Positions 44,970-54,728 of a stretch of 55,838 nt of DNA are shown one piece after another. The notes below the pieces were generated by a model, which saw nothing but the letters and a program-made list of their open reading frames with translations, had not been told where the DNA came from and ran no database searches. The DNA comes from Klebsiella sp. RHBSTW-00484 (lineage in GTDB: Bacteria; Pseudomonadota; Gammaproteobacteria; Enterobacterales; Enterobacteriaceae). The stretch spans positions 1 to 55,838 of the forward strand of contig NZ_CP055485.1 of NCBI RefSeq assembly GCF_013705725.1. The letters are read 5' to 3'. Positions within the stretch are counted from its first letter, which is position 1. Every line of letters starts with the position of its first letter. The position numbers and the translations under genes are program-made.

Positions 44970-45865
44970 TGTTTTGTCTCCAGGGTGACAGACGGCGAAA
45001 CAGTGTCACCGTTCGCGATTTTTACTTTTCCAAATCCGGCGTTTTCTATTCCAACCACGGCATCGCCATAGCGAAGGACAAAGCGCGGTGATAATGAGCG
45101 CACGATCATCACTTTGTAATTCCCCTGTTTAATGAACGTTGGCGTGATGACCTGCTCTTTGCTGTTCACGATAACGAACGGGGAAGGGATGGATTTTTGC
45201 GGTGAAAAACCAAGATAAGTAAAGCGGCCGTCGTCATACGCGAAGTCCGGTGCAATCATTTCTGAGCCGCTGGCCACCCGTTTGGTGTAGTCCCAGTTAC
45301 GGGGGGCGGTGGCCTTCATGAAAGCTGTATCGATACGCTCTTTATCCTGTTTTTCCTGCAACTCCGCAGCTCTGGCCAGTCGCGCCGACTCCGATTGTTT
45401 GCGCATATCAGCGGGGTACTGATAACGCACAACAAAAGCGATACCATGTTCCGGGCTTCCATCATCGATCACGTTAAGTACCATGCTGTAGTACCGCTTC
45501 GAGGTGGTCACAAACAGGTTTGTTTTCCAGTCCTTAGATGTGGGTAAAAAAACCTGCTTCGCGGTTTTACCGTCTGCGTCCGTGACGGGTTGAGTGATCG
45601 GGGCTGGACGGATATTTACCCGGTTAGCTGCTGTAGTTATCGTCCAGCCTTTCTCAAAGCCTGCCTGTGCATCGATTACCTGCTCATCATCGTCAAAAAC
45701 GAGTGTCGAAACGAAACCGGCGCGGGTATTGATAATGGTCGTGTTCTGGCTGTTATAGGACACGTTTTGCATGTGGCTATCGTAAGAACTGCCTTTGGGG
45801 AGTGCCGCTCCCCAGGTTGAACATGAGGCAAGTAATAGAGCCACAGTAAGGAGCTTCATATTCAT
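44966..45865 (-). CDS. virB9: VirB9-type channel protein
   Basis: 299 aa with a signal peptide (KLLTVALLLASCSTWGAA). N-terminal CagX/VirB9 domain (NTRAGFVSTLVFDDDEQVI, KDWKTNLFVTTSKRYYSMVLNV) and C-terminal part that binds VirB7 (GRFTYLGFSPQKSIPSPFVIVN, ITPTFIKQGNYKVMIVRSLSPRFVLRYGDAVVGIENAGF). Part of the outer-membrane core complex with VirB7 and VirB10. Confidence 0.95.
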   Translation of the reverse strand: MNMKLLTVALLLASCSTWGAALPKGSSYDSHMQNVSYNSQNTTIINTRAGFVSTLVFDDDEQVIDAQAGFEKGWTITTAANRVNIRPAPITQPVTDADGKTAKQVFLPTSKDWKTNLFVTTSKRYYSMVLNVIDDGSPEHGIAFVVRYQYPADMRKQSESARLARAAELQEKQDKERIDTAFMKATAPRNWDYTKRVASGSEMIAPDFAYDDGRFTYLGFSPQKSIPSPFVIVNSKEQVITPTFIKQGNYKVMIVRSLSPRFVLRYGDAVVGIENAGFGKVKIANGDTVSPSVTLETKQ

Positions 45866-46548
45866 TATTCCGTCCTTAATTCTTTATCGCGCTGATAGCT
45901 GGTAATGATGAAACCAAGCGGGTTAGCTTCGCGCTGTGCAGATGTCAGTTCATTGCGAGGTAAATAGCGGTATGTCAGGCGGATGTTCCAGTAATCCGTC
46001 TTCTCCGAACCGTTTGCAATGCGGCGTATCGTGCGCTTAATGCGCAACATGGCCAGCCTGTCCGGGTCTGTTGCTTTTGCGTGGACATTAGAAATAATTT
46101 CGACCTTTACTACATAAGCCGCTTTTTCGTAAATAACATCAGGTGCAGATGTGCTATTAAACCAGGCTAAATATTCGCGGTTTACATTCTCACTATTAAA
46201 TAATTGCGTGGTGTCATAATCATTCTGTAAAGCAAAGTAATTATAACCTTCACGAAGTGTGACGTAGTTGGCTGCAAACGCTTTAGCTAAAGCCTCTTGT
46301 GAAGAAATATCACGGTCTTTAACTCTGGTGACGTATTCCACTCGGCCTGTTTGTTTGTCGAGTGTATATAGTTCTAATTCGGTCTGTTTAAGTGGCAACA
46401 TAATTATAATTGCCGCTATGGCCATCACAGTTAAGAAACCAAAAAACGCAGTGAGGAACCAGGCTAGTTTTGTAATACGCTCTGATTTTTCGAGCATGAC
46501 CGTTTCAAACTGACGTGAGGCATTGATGGATTTCGCTAATTCAGACAT
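45865..46548 (-). CDS. virB8: VirB8-type inner-membrane protein
   Basis: 227 aa. One transmembrane helix near residues 28-53 (AWFLTAFFGFLTVMAIAAIIIMLPL) and a periplasmic NTF2-like VirB8 domain (AFAANYVTLREGYNYFALQNDYDTTQLFNSENVNREYLAW, WNIRLTYRYLPRNELTSAQREANPLGFIITSYQRDKEL). Assembly factor of the channel. Its start is inside the end of virB7. Confidence 0.95.
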   Translation of the reverse strand: MSELAKSINASRQFETVMLEKSERITKLAWFLTAFFGFLTVMAIAAIIIMLPLKQTELELYTLDKQTGRVEYVTRVKDRDISSQEALAKAFAANYVTLREGYNYFALQNDYDTTQLFNSENVNREYLAWFNSTSAPDVIYEKAAYVVKVEIISNVHAKATDPDRLAMLRIKRTIRRIANGSEKTDYWNIRLTYRYLPRNELTSAQREANPLGFIITSYQRDKELRTE

Positions 46549-46681
46549 TAGAGGTCAGCTCCTGAATAATTACCGGTGAGTTAACGGGTTCTGGTTTCCC
46601 GGAAATTTCCGGGAGGCTGTTTTTTTGCTGTGCGCAGCCCGTAAGCACGCACAACATCAGAAGTATGATGATGCGTATCAT
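46541..46681 (-). CDS. virB7: VirB7-type lipoprotein
   Basis: 46-aa lipoprotein found by reading the gap between virB6 and virB8. Signal MIRIIILLMLCVLTGC with lipobox LTGC (Cys16 acylated), then a short mature part rich in Pro and Glu (NSLPEISGKPEPVNSPVIIQ). GGAAAA precedes the ATG. Position between VirB6 and VirB8 and size are those of VirB7/PilX7, which stabilises VirB9. It overlaps virB8 by 8 bp. Confidence 0.88.
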   Translation of the reverse strand: MIRIIILLMLCVLTGCAQQKNSLPEISGKPEPVNSPVIIQELTSNV

Positions 46682-46765
46682 TGATTTTCCTTAATACAGA
46701 GTCATTCCCCGCCTGAATCAGGGGAAAGTAAACGTGCGAGGTTATTTAAAGGATTGCAGCAATTT

Positions 46766-47785
46766 TTAGCGGCGTTGCTGATTCATACGTTGGATAGTGC
46801 TAATTGATGCGGATCGGCGTTCCCATGCCGCGTTAGTCCCTCCAGTCCTTTGCGTTGGACTGGCAGAGCCACCGGATTGAAGGTTATTCGCTGCCCGGTC
46901 GCCAATGGCACCTGAACCGCTTCTGGCAGCATTTGTGAACTTACTACCTACAGAGCTACCCCCAGCCTTTGCAACGCCTTGCATGACACCCTGAACGGCT
47001 ACGCCACTCAACGCATGAGCTATTTTGGCAGAGAACCAGACAATGACACCTGCACCAATACCGGCGAGTAAACACTGAGCCGCAAGAGTAACCATGTTAC
47101 TTTCATTGGATGTTGTTACTGCAACATCCAATATCTTATTTATATAATTAATTGCTATCCTTACAAATAACGCCGAGAACATTATCGTTAATATTGCTGC
47201 AAATATGGTTTGCAACCAATTATTAAACATTGGCTTTAGAAAACCATAGGATAAACAAAAAATAAATATAGGCGCGGTGGTGCACATCAATAATATTGTT
47301 ATTTCAGCAAGGAGGTTAACTATAGTTGAAACAATAAGTACAAATATTGAACCTCCCCAAACTAATCCCTCGGCTAACCCTCCATTAAATTTCACATATG
47401 TTGAATCGTCTTTTTCGTATAGCGTTTGACCTAGCGCCTGTGCTTTATTCCATACGGTATCTAATAACGTCCATACGTTATCACTTCCACTCACTCCATT
47501 TTTCAAACCATCAATAGCTGATATGGTCAAATCGAGCCAGCCACCAAGATTTAAAACAAACATTAAAATCAACAGCAGGCGTCCAAAATCCCAAGCCACA
47601 TCTTCAAAGGGTGTTTGAAGTTTACCTGCTAACGTTTGATAACCACGGAACATTATGAATACAGTAAAGGAACTCACTGCAATAACACTAATCATGGAGC
47701 CGTATACGGAAGTTTGACCCTCTAATACGGCATTAAGACCTCCCATGATGGTGTTATTCATTCCAACAAATACACCACCTGACAT
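46766..47785 (-). CDS. virB6: VirB6-type polytopic inner-membrane protein
   Basis: 339 aa with several transmembrane helices (MISVIAVSSFTVFIMFRGYQTL, LLLILMFVLNLGGWLDL, IFVLIVSTIVNLLAEITILLMCTTAPIFIFCLSYGFL, TIFAAILTIMFSALFVRIAINYI, CLLAGIGAGVIVWFSAKIA). Gly/Ser/Arg-rich C-terminal tail, typical of TrbL/VirB6. It forms part of the substrate path across the inner membrane. Confidence 0.93.
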   Translation of the reverse strand: MSGGVFVGMNNTIMGGLNAVLEGQTSVYGSMISVIAVSSFTVFIMFRGYQTLAGKLQTPFEDVAWDFGRLLLILMFVLNLGGWLDLTISAIDGLKNGVSGSDNVWTLLDTVWNKAQALGQTLYEKDDSTYVKFNGGLAEGLVWGGSIFVLIVSTIVNLLAEITILLMCTTAPIFIFCLSYGFLKPMFNNWLQTIFAAILTIMFSALFVRIAINYINKILDVAVTTSNESNMVTLAAQCLLAGIGAGVIVWFSAKIAHALSGVAVQGVMQGVAKAGGSSVGSKFTNAARSGSGAIGDRAANNLQSGGSASPTQRTGGTNAAWERRSASISTIQRMNQQRR

Positions 47786-47795
47786 AAGTACCTCT

Positions 47796-48074
47796 TTATT
47801 GAGTCGTAACTTTTCTTCTCATCTCTTCTTTTTTAGCGAAAAGATTTTCGAATTTATCTTTAACACCCGGATTGCCAGCTCTGGCAAACATCAATGCTGC
47901 CCTATAAGAAAACTCACAATTATCACTGGCTTCTCCATCTTTCAAACATTGTGAATATACTTCATAGGTTTCATCTGGATGTTGCTTGTACCACGATTCT
48001 GATTTTTCTTCTTTACATGCAGCAAGTAGCGTTAACATGGATAAAATCATTATTAATTTGGCTTTTTTATGCAT
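47796..48074 (-). CDS. eexN: EexN-like entry exclusion lipoprotein
   Basis: 92 aa, N-terminal signal with lipobox (MILSMLTLLAAC, Cys about 20) and the EexN pattern (SWYKQHPDETYEVYSQCLKDGEASDNCEFSYRAALMFARAG). It lies between virB5 and virB6, as in pKM101-like operons. It reduces entry of the same plasmid into a cell that already has it. Confidence 0.85.
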   Translation of the reverse strand: MHKKAKLIMILSMLTLLAACKEEKSESWYKQHPDETYEVYSQCLKDGEASDNCEFSYRAALMFARAGNPGVKDKFENLFAKKEEMRRKVTTQ

Positions 48075-48084
48075 CGTGTGGTTC

Positions 48085-48810
48085 CTATAAGTTATTAAGA
48101 TCAGCTACTGGTGCATTCAGTTGCTGCTCGGCAAAGGCTTTCTGCCTTTGTGTCGCTAACATGTTAGCACGTAATTCAGCTTGCTTAACTGACATCTCCC
48201 ACTGTGATGTCAGGGCATTAAGCTGAACGCTTTTTGCAGCAACTACGTTAGCCAGGTCTTGCGATTCCTTTGCATCCTTAGACTGCTCTACTCGGCCAGA
48301 TAGCTGTGAAATATCACTAAGAACGTCTGCGATCTTATTCTGTACATCAGAGGTTTCCTCGACGGCTACGGCCTGGTTCAACACCATCTGTTTACAGCTA
48401 TTAAGATAGGTGCCGGAGGCGCTGGCGTTACAGCTATCAAACACTTTGTATTTGTCGTAAAGGCCATTGAGTTCAGAAGTAAATGCACCACCCGGATTCG
48501 TCAGGAGGTCATTAAGAGAAATACCCCGCTGTTGTAGGTTCTTAATGTCATTAGTGAGGTTTTTTGCCTGATTCATAAATGCCTGAACGTCACGAATGCC
48601 GGTAGCTGTTGCAAGTTGCTCCTTATAGGCGCTCATTTGATCTTTATAATGCACTACGGTTTTTTCCCATTGTGCTACCTTTTCAATCCACTGATTAATA
48701 TCAGTGACATTTGCAACGCCATCAAATACAGGGATTCCGCCACTAATTGCGCTGGAAGAAAATAAGACCGTTGAAATAATACAAGCGGCCAATGACTTTT
48801 TAATTTTCAT
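48085..48810 (-). CDS. virB5: VirB5-type minor pilin
   Basis: About 241 aa. Signal peptide MKIKKSLAACIISTVLFSSSAISG, then a helical mature part (NQWIEKVAQWEKTVVHYKDQMSAYKEQLATATGIRDVQAFMNQAKNLTNDIKN; SLNDLLTNPGGAFTSELNGLY), typical of VirB5/TraC adhesins at the pilus tip. Two starts are possible (48822 or 48810). The second was chosen because it gives a regular signal peptide and GGTG lies before it. Confidence 0.88.
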   Translation of the reverse strand: MKIKKSLAACIISTVLFSSSAISGGIPVFDGVANVTDINQWIEKVAQWEKTVVHYKDQMSAYKEQLATATGIRDVQAFMNQAKNLTNDIKNLQQRGISLNDLLTNPGGAFTSELNGLYDKYKVFDSCNASASGTYLNSCKQMVLNQAVAVEETSDVQNKIADVLSDISQLSGRVEQSKDAKESQDLANVVAAKSVQLNALTSQWEMSVKQAELRANMLATQRQKAFAEQQLNAPVADLNNL

Positions 48811-49753
48811 GTTTTTCACCATTATGATTGATTGGTATTTTTTAAGTGCAAGGGGTTTATATTGCCTTTTTCAAGAATTCGTCTTTCCATTCTTCTGGTT
48901 TCATACCTTCCTTATATATGGAGTCAAATATTTTTAAGTTATCTTCACTGCCGCTCAGTATTTTTGTATAGCGACCTAACCCGGATAAATCCATTTTAGC
49001 CAGGGAAACGAAAGGTCTTGTTTCACCACGGCGCAGCGGGGTTTTAAGTATGACCATCTGACGGGAGCCAGGATCAAGGTTTTTAACAATATCAAAGACA
49101 CTTTCTGGTACTTTGAGCTTGTTAACATAGTCTTCGCGAGAGGCTTTAGGGTTGGCCATGAATATTTGTGTGCCGCACTGTTCTATAATTGCGGCTGAAA
49201 TTTCATTTTTAACCATTTCATCCGGTGACTGTGTTGCTGGTACGAATATCCCGTTAAGTTTGCGAATAACTTTAAGCATATTAAGCGCGAACTTGGCAAA
49301 TTCCTTATCGGCAAGCCACTTCCAGAATTCATCCATGAATAAAACGAGTCGTCTTCCGTCCAGTAAACTGGTAACGCGATAAAGCAGATAAAATGTAATG
49401 GGTGCTCTGACGTCTTTATCATCTAAAAACTCGGTGCCATCAATACCAAAGTTGTCGTCTTCGGCAATATTGAATGTGTCAGCTTCGTTATCGAATACCC
49501 AGCCAAATTCCCCACCTTGCGCCCATTGTTTCAAACGGATACGTAACCCATTTGTACGCGCTTCTTTGGTTGGTGGCTCCGGTAGCACTTCCAGAAGTCG
49601 GGTTATTCCGTAGCGCCGGTACTCCGGGGGATAATCCAGCATGATAGTATTTACCCCTGCACTGATGCGTTCCTCATCGCGAGGGTCGAGTGGTTTACCA
49701 TCTCTTGTACAAATTATGCGGATAAGCTGCTTAATAAAATTGTGGATTGGCCC

Positions 49754-50659
49754 CTATATTTCCATACACTTTTTATCACTTAACCCATGACTGGTTCGTC
49801 GCCGCAGATATTCCCGTGGCGAACGATACCCCAGTGCACTATGCGGATGCCATTCGTTGTAATGTTCGAAGGCCTCCGCAAGGTTCTTTACCGCTGTTAA
49901 CCCGTCGGGTTTCGGCATGATGCTGATGTAATCGCGCTTCATCGTTTTCACGAAGCTCTCTGCCATCCCGTTGCTTTCCGGGCTACGTACCGCCGTATGT
50001 TTAGGCTCCAGTCCTACCATTCTGGCGAACTGACGCGTCTGATAAGAACGGTAGGCTGAACCGTTGTCTGTCAGCCACTCAACTGGGGATGTCGGCAGGC
50101 TGTTACCGAAGCGACGCTCCACGGCACCCAGCATGACGTCCTGCACGGTTTCACTGTCATATCCACCGTTACTGGCCGCCCAGTAAAGTGCCTCGCGATC
50201 GCAACAGTCCAGAGCGAACGTGACCCGCAGTTTTTCACCGTTATCACAGCTGAACTCGAAGCCGTCAGAGCACCACCGCTGGTTACTTTCTCCAACGGCC
50301 ACTTTCCCTGTATGCGCCCGCTTCGATGGCGGTATTTCCGGTTTACGCTCAAGCAGCAGCGCATTCTGACGCATGATGCGGTATACGCGTTTGGCATTGA
50401 TCACCGCCATGTCGTCAGTTTCTGATTGTCTGCGCAGCAGTGCCCATACCCGACGATAACCATAGGTGGGCAGATCGCCGATAACGGTATGGATACGGGC
50501 CAGCGCGTCAGTATCATCAGGCTTGCGCTTGCACCGACGATCCTGCCAGTCCTTCGACCGACGGGCCATGGCATGCAGTTGCGCACGTGAGACCCGGAGG
50601 CAACGACTGACAAGGCTTATTCGCCATCCTCCGGCAACAAGGGCACGTGCGCTATCCAC
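49754..50659 (-). CDS. insD: IS2-like transposase part InsD
   Basis: 301 aa, IS3-family integrase core: [22 protein letters not shown] (first Asp), [20 protein letters not shown] (second Asp), [19 protein letters not shown] (Glu). Length equals IS2 InsD (OrfB). In IS2 it works as the InsCD fusion made by -1 frameshifting in the overlap 50617-50659. Confidence 0.93.
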   Translation of the reverse strand: MDSARALVAGGWRISLVSRCLRVSRAQLHAMARRSKDWQDRRCKRKPDDTDALARIHTVIGDLPTYGYRRVWALLRRQSETDDMAVINAKRVYRIMRQNALLLERKPEIPPSKRAHTGKVAVGESNQRWCSDGFEFSCDNGEKLRVTFALDCCDREALYWAASNGGYDSETVQDVMLGAVERRFGNSLPTSPVEWLTDNGSAYRSYQTRQFARMVGLEPKHTAVRSPESNGMAESFVKTMKRDYISIMPKPDGLTAVKNLAEAFEHYNEWHPHSALGYRSPREYLRRRTSHGLSDKKCMEI

Positions 50660-50982
50660 TTTTTTTGTCGGCCATATTCAACGGCTTCTTTTAGCAGCTC
50701 GTTTTCCATGGTTTTCTTGCCCAACAGGCGCTGCAGCTCTTTAATTTGCTTCATCGCAGATGCCAGCTCCGACGCGGGCACAACCTGTTCTCCTGCGGCA
50801 ACGGCTGTAAGGCTGCCTTCCTGATACTGCTTACGCCACAGGAACAGCTGACTGGCAGCAACGCCATGCTGACGGGCGACCAGCGACACGGTCATTCCGG
50901 GCTCAAAACTCTGCTGAACAATGGCGATTTTTTCCTGAACACTTCGCCGTCTGCGCTTCTCTGGACCTAAAACATCAATCAT
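50617..50982 (-). CDS. insC: IS2-like regulatory protein InsC
   Basis: 121 aa, equal to IS2 InsC (OrfA), starting [18 protein letters not shown]. Helix-turn-helix region [28 protein letters not shown] and a leucine-zipper-like tail ([23 protein letters not shown]). It binds the IS ends and represses transcription. The ATG at 50982 was chosen by family match over the longer open frame. Confidence 0.92.
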   Translation of the reverse strand: MIDVLGPEKRRRRSVQEKIAIVQQSFEPGMTVSLVARQHGVAASQLFLWRKQYQEGSLTAVAAGEQVVPASELASAMKQIKELQRLLGKKTMENELLKEAVEYGRQKKWIAHVPLLPEDGE

Positions 50983-52957
50983 TCGGACTCCAACGACTAG
51001 TCTAAAAACTAGTATTAAGACTATCACTAACTTAAGTGATACCAACTGTCTGGAGATTCAGGGGGCCAGTCTAAATTGATGTTACGTTTCGTTGGTTGCA
51101 GAGCGAAGGGGTTCCACCCGGTTGGTTCACCCGTTCTGATACGAAAGTAGCGCCCTCCCATCTGGCGTATGGACATTTCAGCGGAGCGGTCTTTATCAAA
51201 ATAAACCGTTGTCATGCGCTTATGGGTAGCTGAATCAGTAAACGATGATGGACGGCGATATTTCTGCATTAAATGCTTCATTGCGGCCAGCAATGTAGAT
51301 TTACCTGTACCTGTACTACCAATCACCATTGAATTACCAGGGTTCTTTTCGTTGAATTCATCCACGTCAGCCTGGCTATTATGGAGATTTAAATAATAGC
51401 CGTTGCCAGAGGGTGTTTTCATTACCGCAATTGCTTCACCCCACGGATTCCCTTCGCGTTTATGGGAGTGGAAATTATGCAGTGAAGCCATATCGGCAAA
51501 GTTCTGGCTGCTTACCGGTACAAGGCGCGGACGTAAATCATAAATCCCCGGAAGCTGTGCCAGATAGGCAGCAGGGAGCGACATTGTTGATAATGTAACC
51601 AAAATACCCAGGTCTTTTAGTGGTTCGGCCAGCGCGTTGGTATCTTTGATAACCCTTTCCTCACTAGGGGAGGAAACAATTAAAGAGAAGTGATACTTAC
51701 CAAAAGAGATGTGGCCAGACTGGAGCAGGTCACGAGCAACCATAAGGTCTTCCTGCTGCGTTATGGCATCATCATCAGCCGATTGAAGCCTGTTCTGTGT
51801 CAGCTTAATATAGTTTTTAGCTTCATCCTTAGCCATGCAGGTGAACGATTGTGTAAGTACATAATCACAGTCGGCGTACAGCAACGCATCAAACAGGCCG
51901 GTATAAGTTTCAGGTGCGTGATCCTTGATTTCCAGGCTACGGAAAAATATCGGCTCATCAATCCCATTGCACTGGCCAGTATCCGTTGAGAAAAACAAAT
52001 CTGATGCACCGAGTACGTCATAGAACGGTGAGCGTGTAACGGCGATTTTCTGCCATTTCCCTGTAAGTAGTCGGTTATAGAACGACAATTGAGAGGAGTA
52101 AACGCGCCCGTTCTCTTCATACGCACCTAATGGTGTCGCTGTAAAGCTCTCCAGCGAGGTATTTAATAGTTCCCAATGCTCAAGCATCACTTTTAGCGAA
52201 GCATCCAGCGCTTGTCTCCTTGCCCCGTCAGACTTCTGTTTCATCGCTGATCTTTCAAGGCGAGATAGCGGGATAAAACACGCTGTTAAAAATAACCGGC
52301 TATGGCGAAATGGCTTATCTTTAATCGTATTGTAGTAAAGGCTGGCAACTTCATCAGAAAAGGGAATGCCAGAGTTACACTCGAAAGTATCAGTGTAACT
52401 TTCCCGTACTCTATGCAAATAGAAGGTGACCGGAAGCCCCTCAAATGCTCTTATCATATTATTCAGCTTCACCGTTTGAAATGTGAGGTGATGTTCGTCT
52501 TCACATTCAAAAATAGTTCCACCGAGTTCCCATGTTGCAACAAAGTCTCCTTTTCGGTTTTTGACTATATGTTCATTAACATGTGATGAGTAAGGAATGT
52601 ATTTAGAGATATTTACACTTTCGTTTAATCTCATTTTTTTATTAAACTCCGTAATATCTATGGCTTCATACTGCTGTGATGAAATTACATTTGCACCATA
52701 GAATTTATTAGAGGCCTTACGGCCTCTTGTCTTGAATTCAAGAAGTTTAAGGTTGAAAAACTGGATGTCTTTTCGTGCCTTGCTTCTCATTTCAATTAGT
52801 GTGGGGATAAGCAGTAAAAGCAACCAATAATTCCTGAGATAAACAGTCATCAGTGCAATTGCCCCACATGCAATAACCAGAGGGACTAATGGTATTCCCA
52901 ATAGTGCCGCTGGTCTTGTTAATGCCTTGTTTAGAATGGCCATGATTTATTCCAGAG

Positions 52958-53260
52958 TTAAGCCATGTAATACGCACCAAAACCAGATGCACCAGTGATA
53001 AGAATGCCGCCAATAATGACGTTTTGCATGTCACTAAGTTTCTTTCCATCCCATAAGACCTTGTAGCCAATCCACATTACGCACAGCGTTACTGTGGCTA
53101 CAGCTAAAGTTCCTAAGCCCACAACCCACATATTGAGTGATTCATTAGCTTTATCAAAACCCCCACTGGCCGCCATAGCTGGGGATACCATGACGGACAG
53201 GGAAATGATGGTTTCTTGAACTTTATTTTTGATAGCTACAAATTTAGATTTAATGCTCAT
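52958..53260 (-). CDS. virB2: VirB2-type major pilin
   Basis: 100-aa prepilin. Long signal region ending SPAMA|ASGGF, then two hydrophobic segments (MWVVGLGTLAVATVTLCVMWIGYKVL; MQNVIIGGILITGASGFGAYYM) of a TrbC/VirB2 pilin. Overlaps virB1 by 4 bp. Confidence 0.93.
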   Translation of the reverse strand: MSIKSKFVAIKNKVQETIISLSVMVSPAMAASGGFDKANESLNMWVVGLGTLAVATVTLCVMWIGYKVLWDGKKLSDMQNVIIGGILITGASGFGAYYMA

Positions 53261-53931
53261 TTGTTGGTTTCCTTATTTTCAGTAATAACAAAGTCACCGC
53301 GCACGATATGTGCAGGGTATTTGATTGTTTCGGTTTCTGATTGGGTGCTATCTATAACATCGCCGCGAACAACCTCATGAGGATAGAAGGTTGATATATT
53401 TATTTTCTCTGGTTCAGTTTGGATTGATTGCTTGTCCTCTTTTGTTGAAGGCACAACGTAACCTATTCTCTGCACGTAACTTGTATTACCGAATGATTTT
53501 TCCGGTTTTTTTCCTGTATTGAAATTTCCAGAATAATAACAACTGAGCGCCCTTTCCAACGTTGTACCGCGTAGGTAGCAATCAGTAATTATTTTTTCGA
53601 AAACAGAAAGATTATTGCAGGGGGAAAATAATTTATCGGCGGTCATGCCAAACTTGCTAAAGTTGGTGCTGGTAATTTGCATTAAACCGACAGAATAGCG
53701 TCTATTCTTCTTTTCAATGTTTTTTACTATATTGAGGGCTTCTCCTTTTGATTTTGGTAAATGAGTAATAACACCTTTATCACCTGGTAATCTTTCTGCT
53801 TTTGGGATTATTTCGGCAATGGCATAGGGATTAAAACCTGATTCAATTCTTGCAACGTCCTGTGCTGTGTCCGGGTGAATTGATGCGGCACACTGTAACG
53901 TCAGAGCAAGAAAGGCAGAGGTCGATAGCAT
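53257..53931 (-). CDS. virB1: VirB1-type lytic transglycosylase
   Basis: 224 aa with a signal peptide (first about 17 residues). SLT domain: catalytic Glu in VARIESGFNPYAI, RRYSVGLMQITSTNF, and ALSCYYSGNFNTG. It opens peptidoglycan for channel assembly. A long C-terminal tail carries two similar motifs (PHEVVRGDVIDSTQSETETIKYPAHIVRGDFVI). AGGAGG lies before the ATG. Confidence 0.93.
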   Translation of the reverse strand: MLSTSAFLALTLQCAASIHPDTAQDVARIESGFNPYAIAEIIPKAERLPGDKGVITHLPKSKGEALNIVKNIEKKNRRYSVGLMQITSTNFSKFGMTADKLFSPCNNLSVFEKIITDCYLRGTTLERALSCYYSGNFNTGKKPEKSFGNTSYVQRIGYVVPSTKEDKQSIQTEPEKINISTFYPHEVVRGDVIDSTQSETETIKYPAHIVRGDFVITENKETNK

Positions 53932-53983
53932 TTTACCCTCCTTGACAGTCGTCCGGAGCGCTTAAGGTGGATTTGGGCATGGG

Positions 53984-54208
53984 TTAATCCTCTTTTGATT
54001 GAGTTTTTTCAAGTAACTCCCCGAGTAGCTTTTTATGAGCCTTGTCTGCAAATTCATCGATCAGGTAATGGAGGAAATTACTTGCCTTTATATCTGTGCT
54101 CGACAGATAACTAATTTCCCTGGCGTGGGCGGCAAGTAGCTGGTAGCGGGGTTGCCCAACGTAAATAACCGCCGTGCTGGTTGGTACACCCAACTTTTTT
54201 TTCGGCAT
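53984..54208 (-). CDS. Small protein at the head of the transfer operon
   Basis: 74 aa (MPKKKLGVPTSTAVIYVGQPRY start; SNFLHYLIDEFADKAHKKLLGELLEKT). The helical, basic composition could be a small DNA-binding or relaxosome accessory protein, but no family is recognised. It lies between the antiterminator and virB1 with GGAG before the ATG. Confidence 0.65.
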   Translation of the reverse strand: MPKKKLGVPTSTAVIYVGQPRYQLLAAHAREISYLSSTDIKASNFLHYLIDEFADKAHKKLLGELLEKTQSKED

Positions 54209-54272
54209 TGGGAGGGGATCTCCTGTAAATAAATATCGCCTGTATGACTGGCAGTGTGCGATTGGGGATGAT

Positions 54273-54728
54273 TTAAAAGTCAGCAGTTTCCAGAAGCTTT
54301 GAAAATGCGACCTGGCGCGTCTCTACTGATCTAATCAGCGATAGCTCTTGTATTTTTTGAAGCAACACCGGGGAGATGTTGCGGCATTCAATCGCGTCCT
54401 CGTCTTGGTTAATCGAAACCAGACGGGCGCACTCGATGGCTGAAACTACTTTGTCGGGGATAGTGCACGGATCAGTACCAAAACGAACAAAGCCAATAGC
54501 ACCGGGGATAGATGTAATATCAGATGTGTGGATTTTGTTAATATCAAAAGAGAGGAATAAATAATTAGGAAATAGTGGCTTATCTTCCATGCGAACTGCA
54601 TTGCAATCCTTGCGCCTTGTTACCTTTACATATTGCGGGGAAAACGAGACAACTCCTAACCCACTGACACGATTCTTTATTCTTTCTGCATCCTGCGATT
54701 TGCAGTACAGCAAATACCATAGATTCAT
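54273..54728 (-). CDS. NusG/RfaH-like antiterminator (ActX-like)
   Basis: 151 aa. N-terminal NGN domain typical of RfaH: WYLLYCKSQDAERIKNRVSGLGVVSFSP, DKPLFPNYLFLSFDI, TSIPGAIGFVRFGTDPCTIPD, and a short C-terminal helical tail without a clear KOW. In R6K and relatives an RfaH homologue (ActX) sits at the head of the pilX operon and helps RNA polymerase through the long transcript. No ops element (GGCGGTAGNNTG) was recognised nearby. It is divergent from the XRE regulator. Confidence 0.88.
   Translation of the reverse strand: MNLWYLLYCKSQDAERIKNRVSGLGVVSFSPQYVKVTRRKDCNAVRMEDKPLFPNYLFLSFDINKIHTSDITSIPGAIGFVRFGTDPCTIPDKVVSAIECARLVSINQDEDAIECRNISPVLLQKIQELSLIRSVETRQVAFSKLLETADF

Larger units (their letters stand above)
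49743..51073 (-). mobile_element. IS2-like insertion sequence
   Basis: 1331 bp, the IS2 length. Ends TGGATTGGCCCCTATATTTCC at 49743 and ...GGAGATTCAGGGGGCCAGTCTA at 51073, as in IS2. A perfect 5-bp target duplication AATTG flanks it (49738-49742 and 51074-51078), so the insertion is simple and recent. Proteins differ from E. coli IS2 at a number of positions, so this is a close relative rather than the reference copy. Confidence 0.95.
48857..52943 (-). pseudogene. virB3-virB4: VirB3-VirB4 fusion ATPase gene, interrupted by an IS2-like element
   Basis: Gene for a 916-aa fusion as in PilX3-4 of R6K. The N-terminus (LTRPAALLGIPLVPLVIACGAIALM) is the VirB3 membrane part; the VirB4 part follows with Walker A GSTGTGKSTLLAAM. 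It is cut at codon 624, within SDSW-type coding sequence, by an insertion at 49743-51073. Removing the IS and one 5-bp duplicate joins 1870 and 881 bases to 2751, a multiple of three, restoring one open frame to the stop at 48857. The second part carries RLVLFMDEFWKWLADKEF (Walker B) and ends KKAI. The first fragment lacks Walker B and the second lacks Walker A, so neither should be an active ATPase. Confidence 0.95.
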
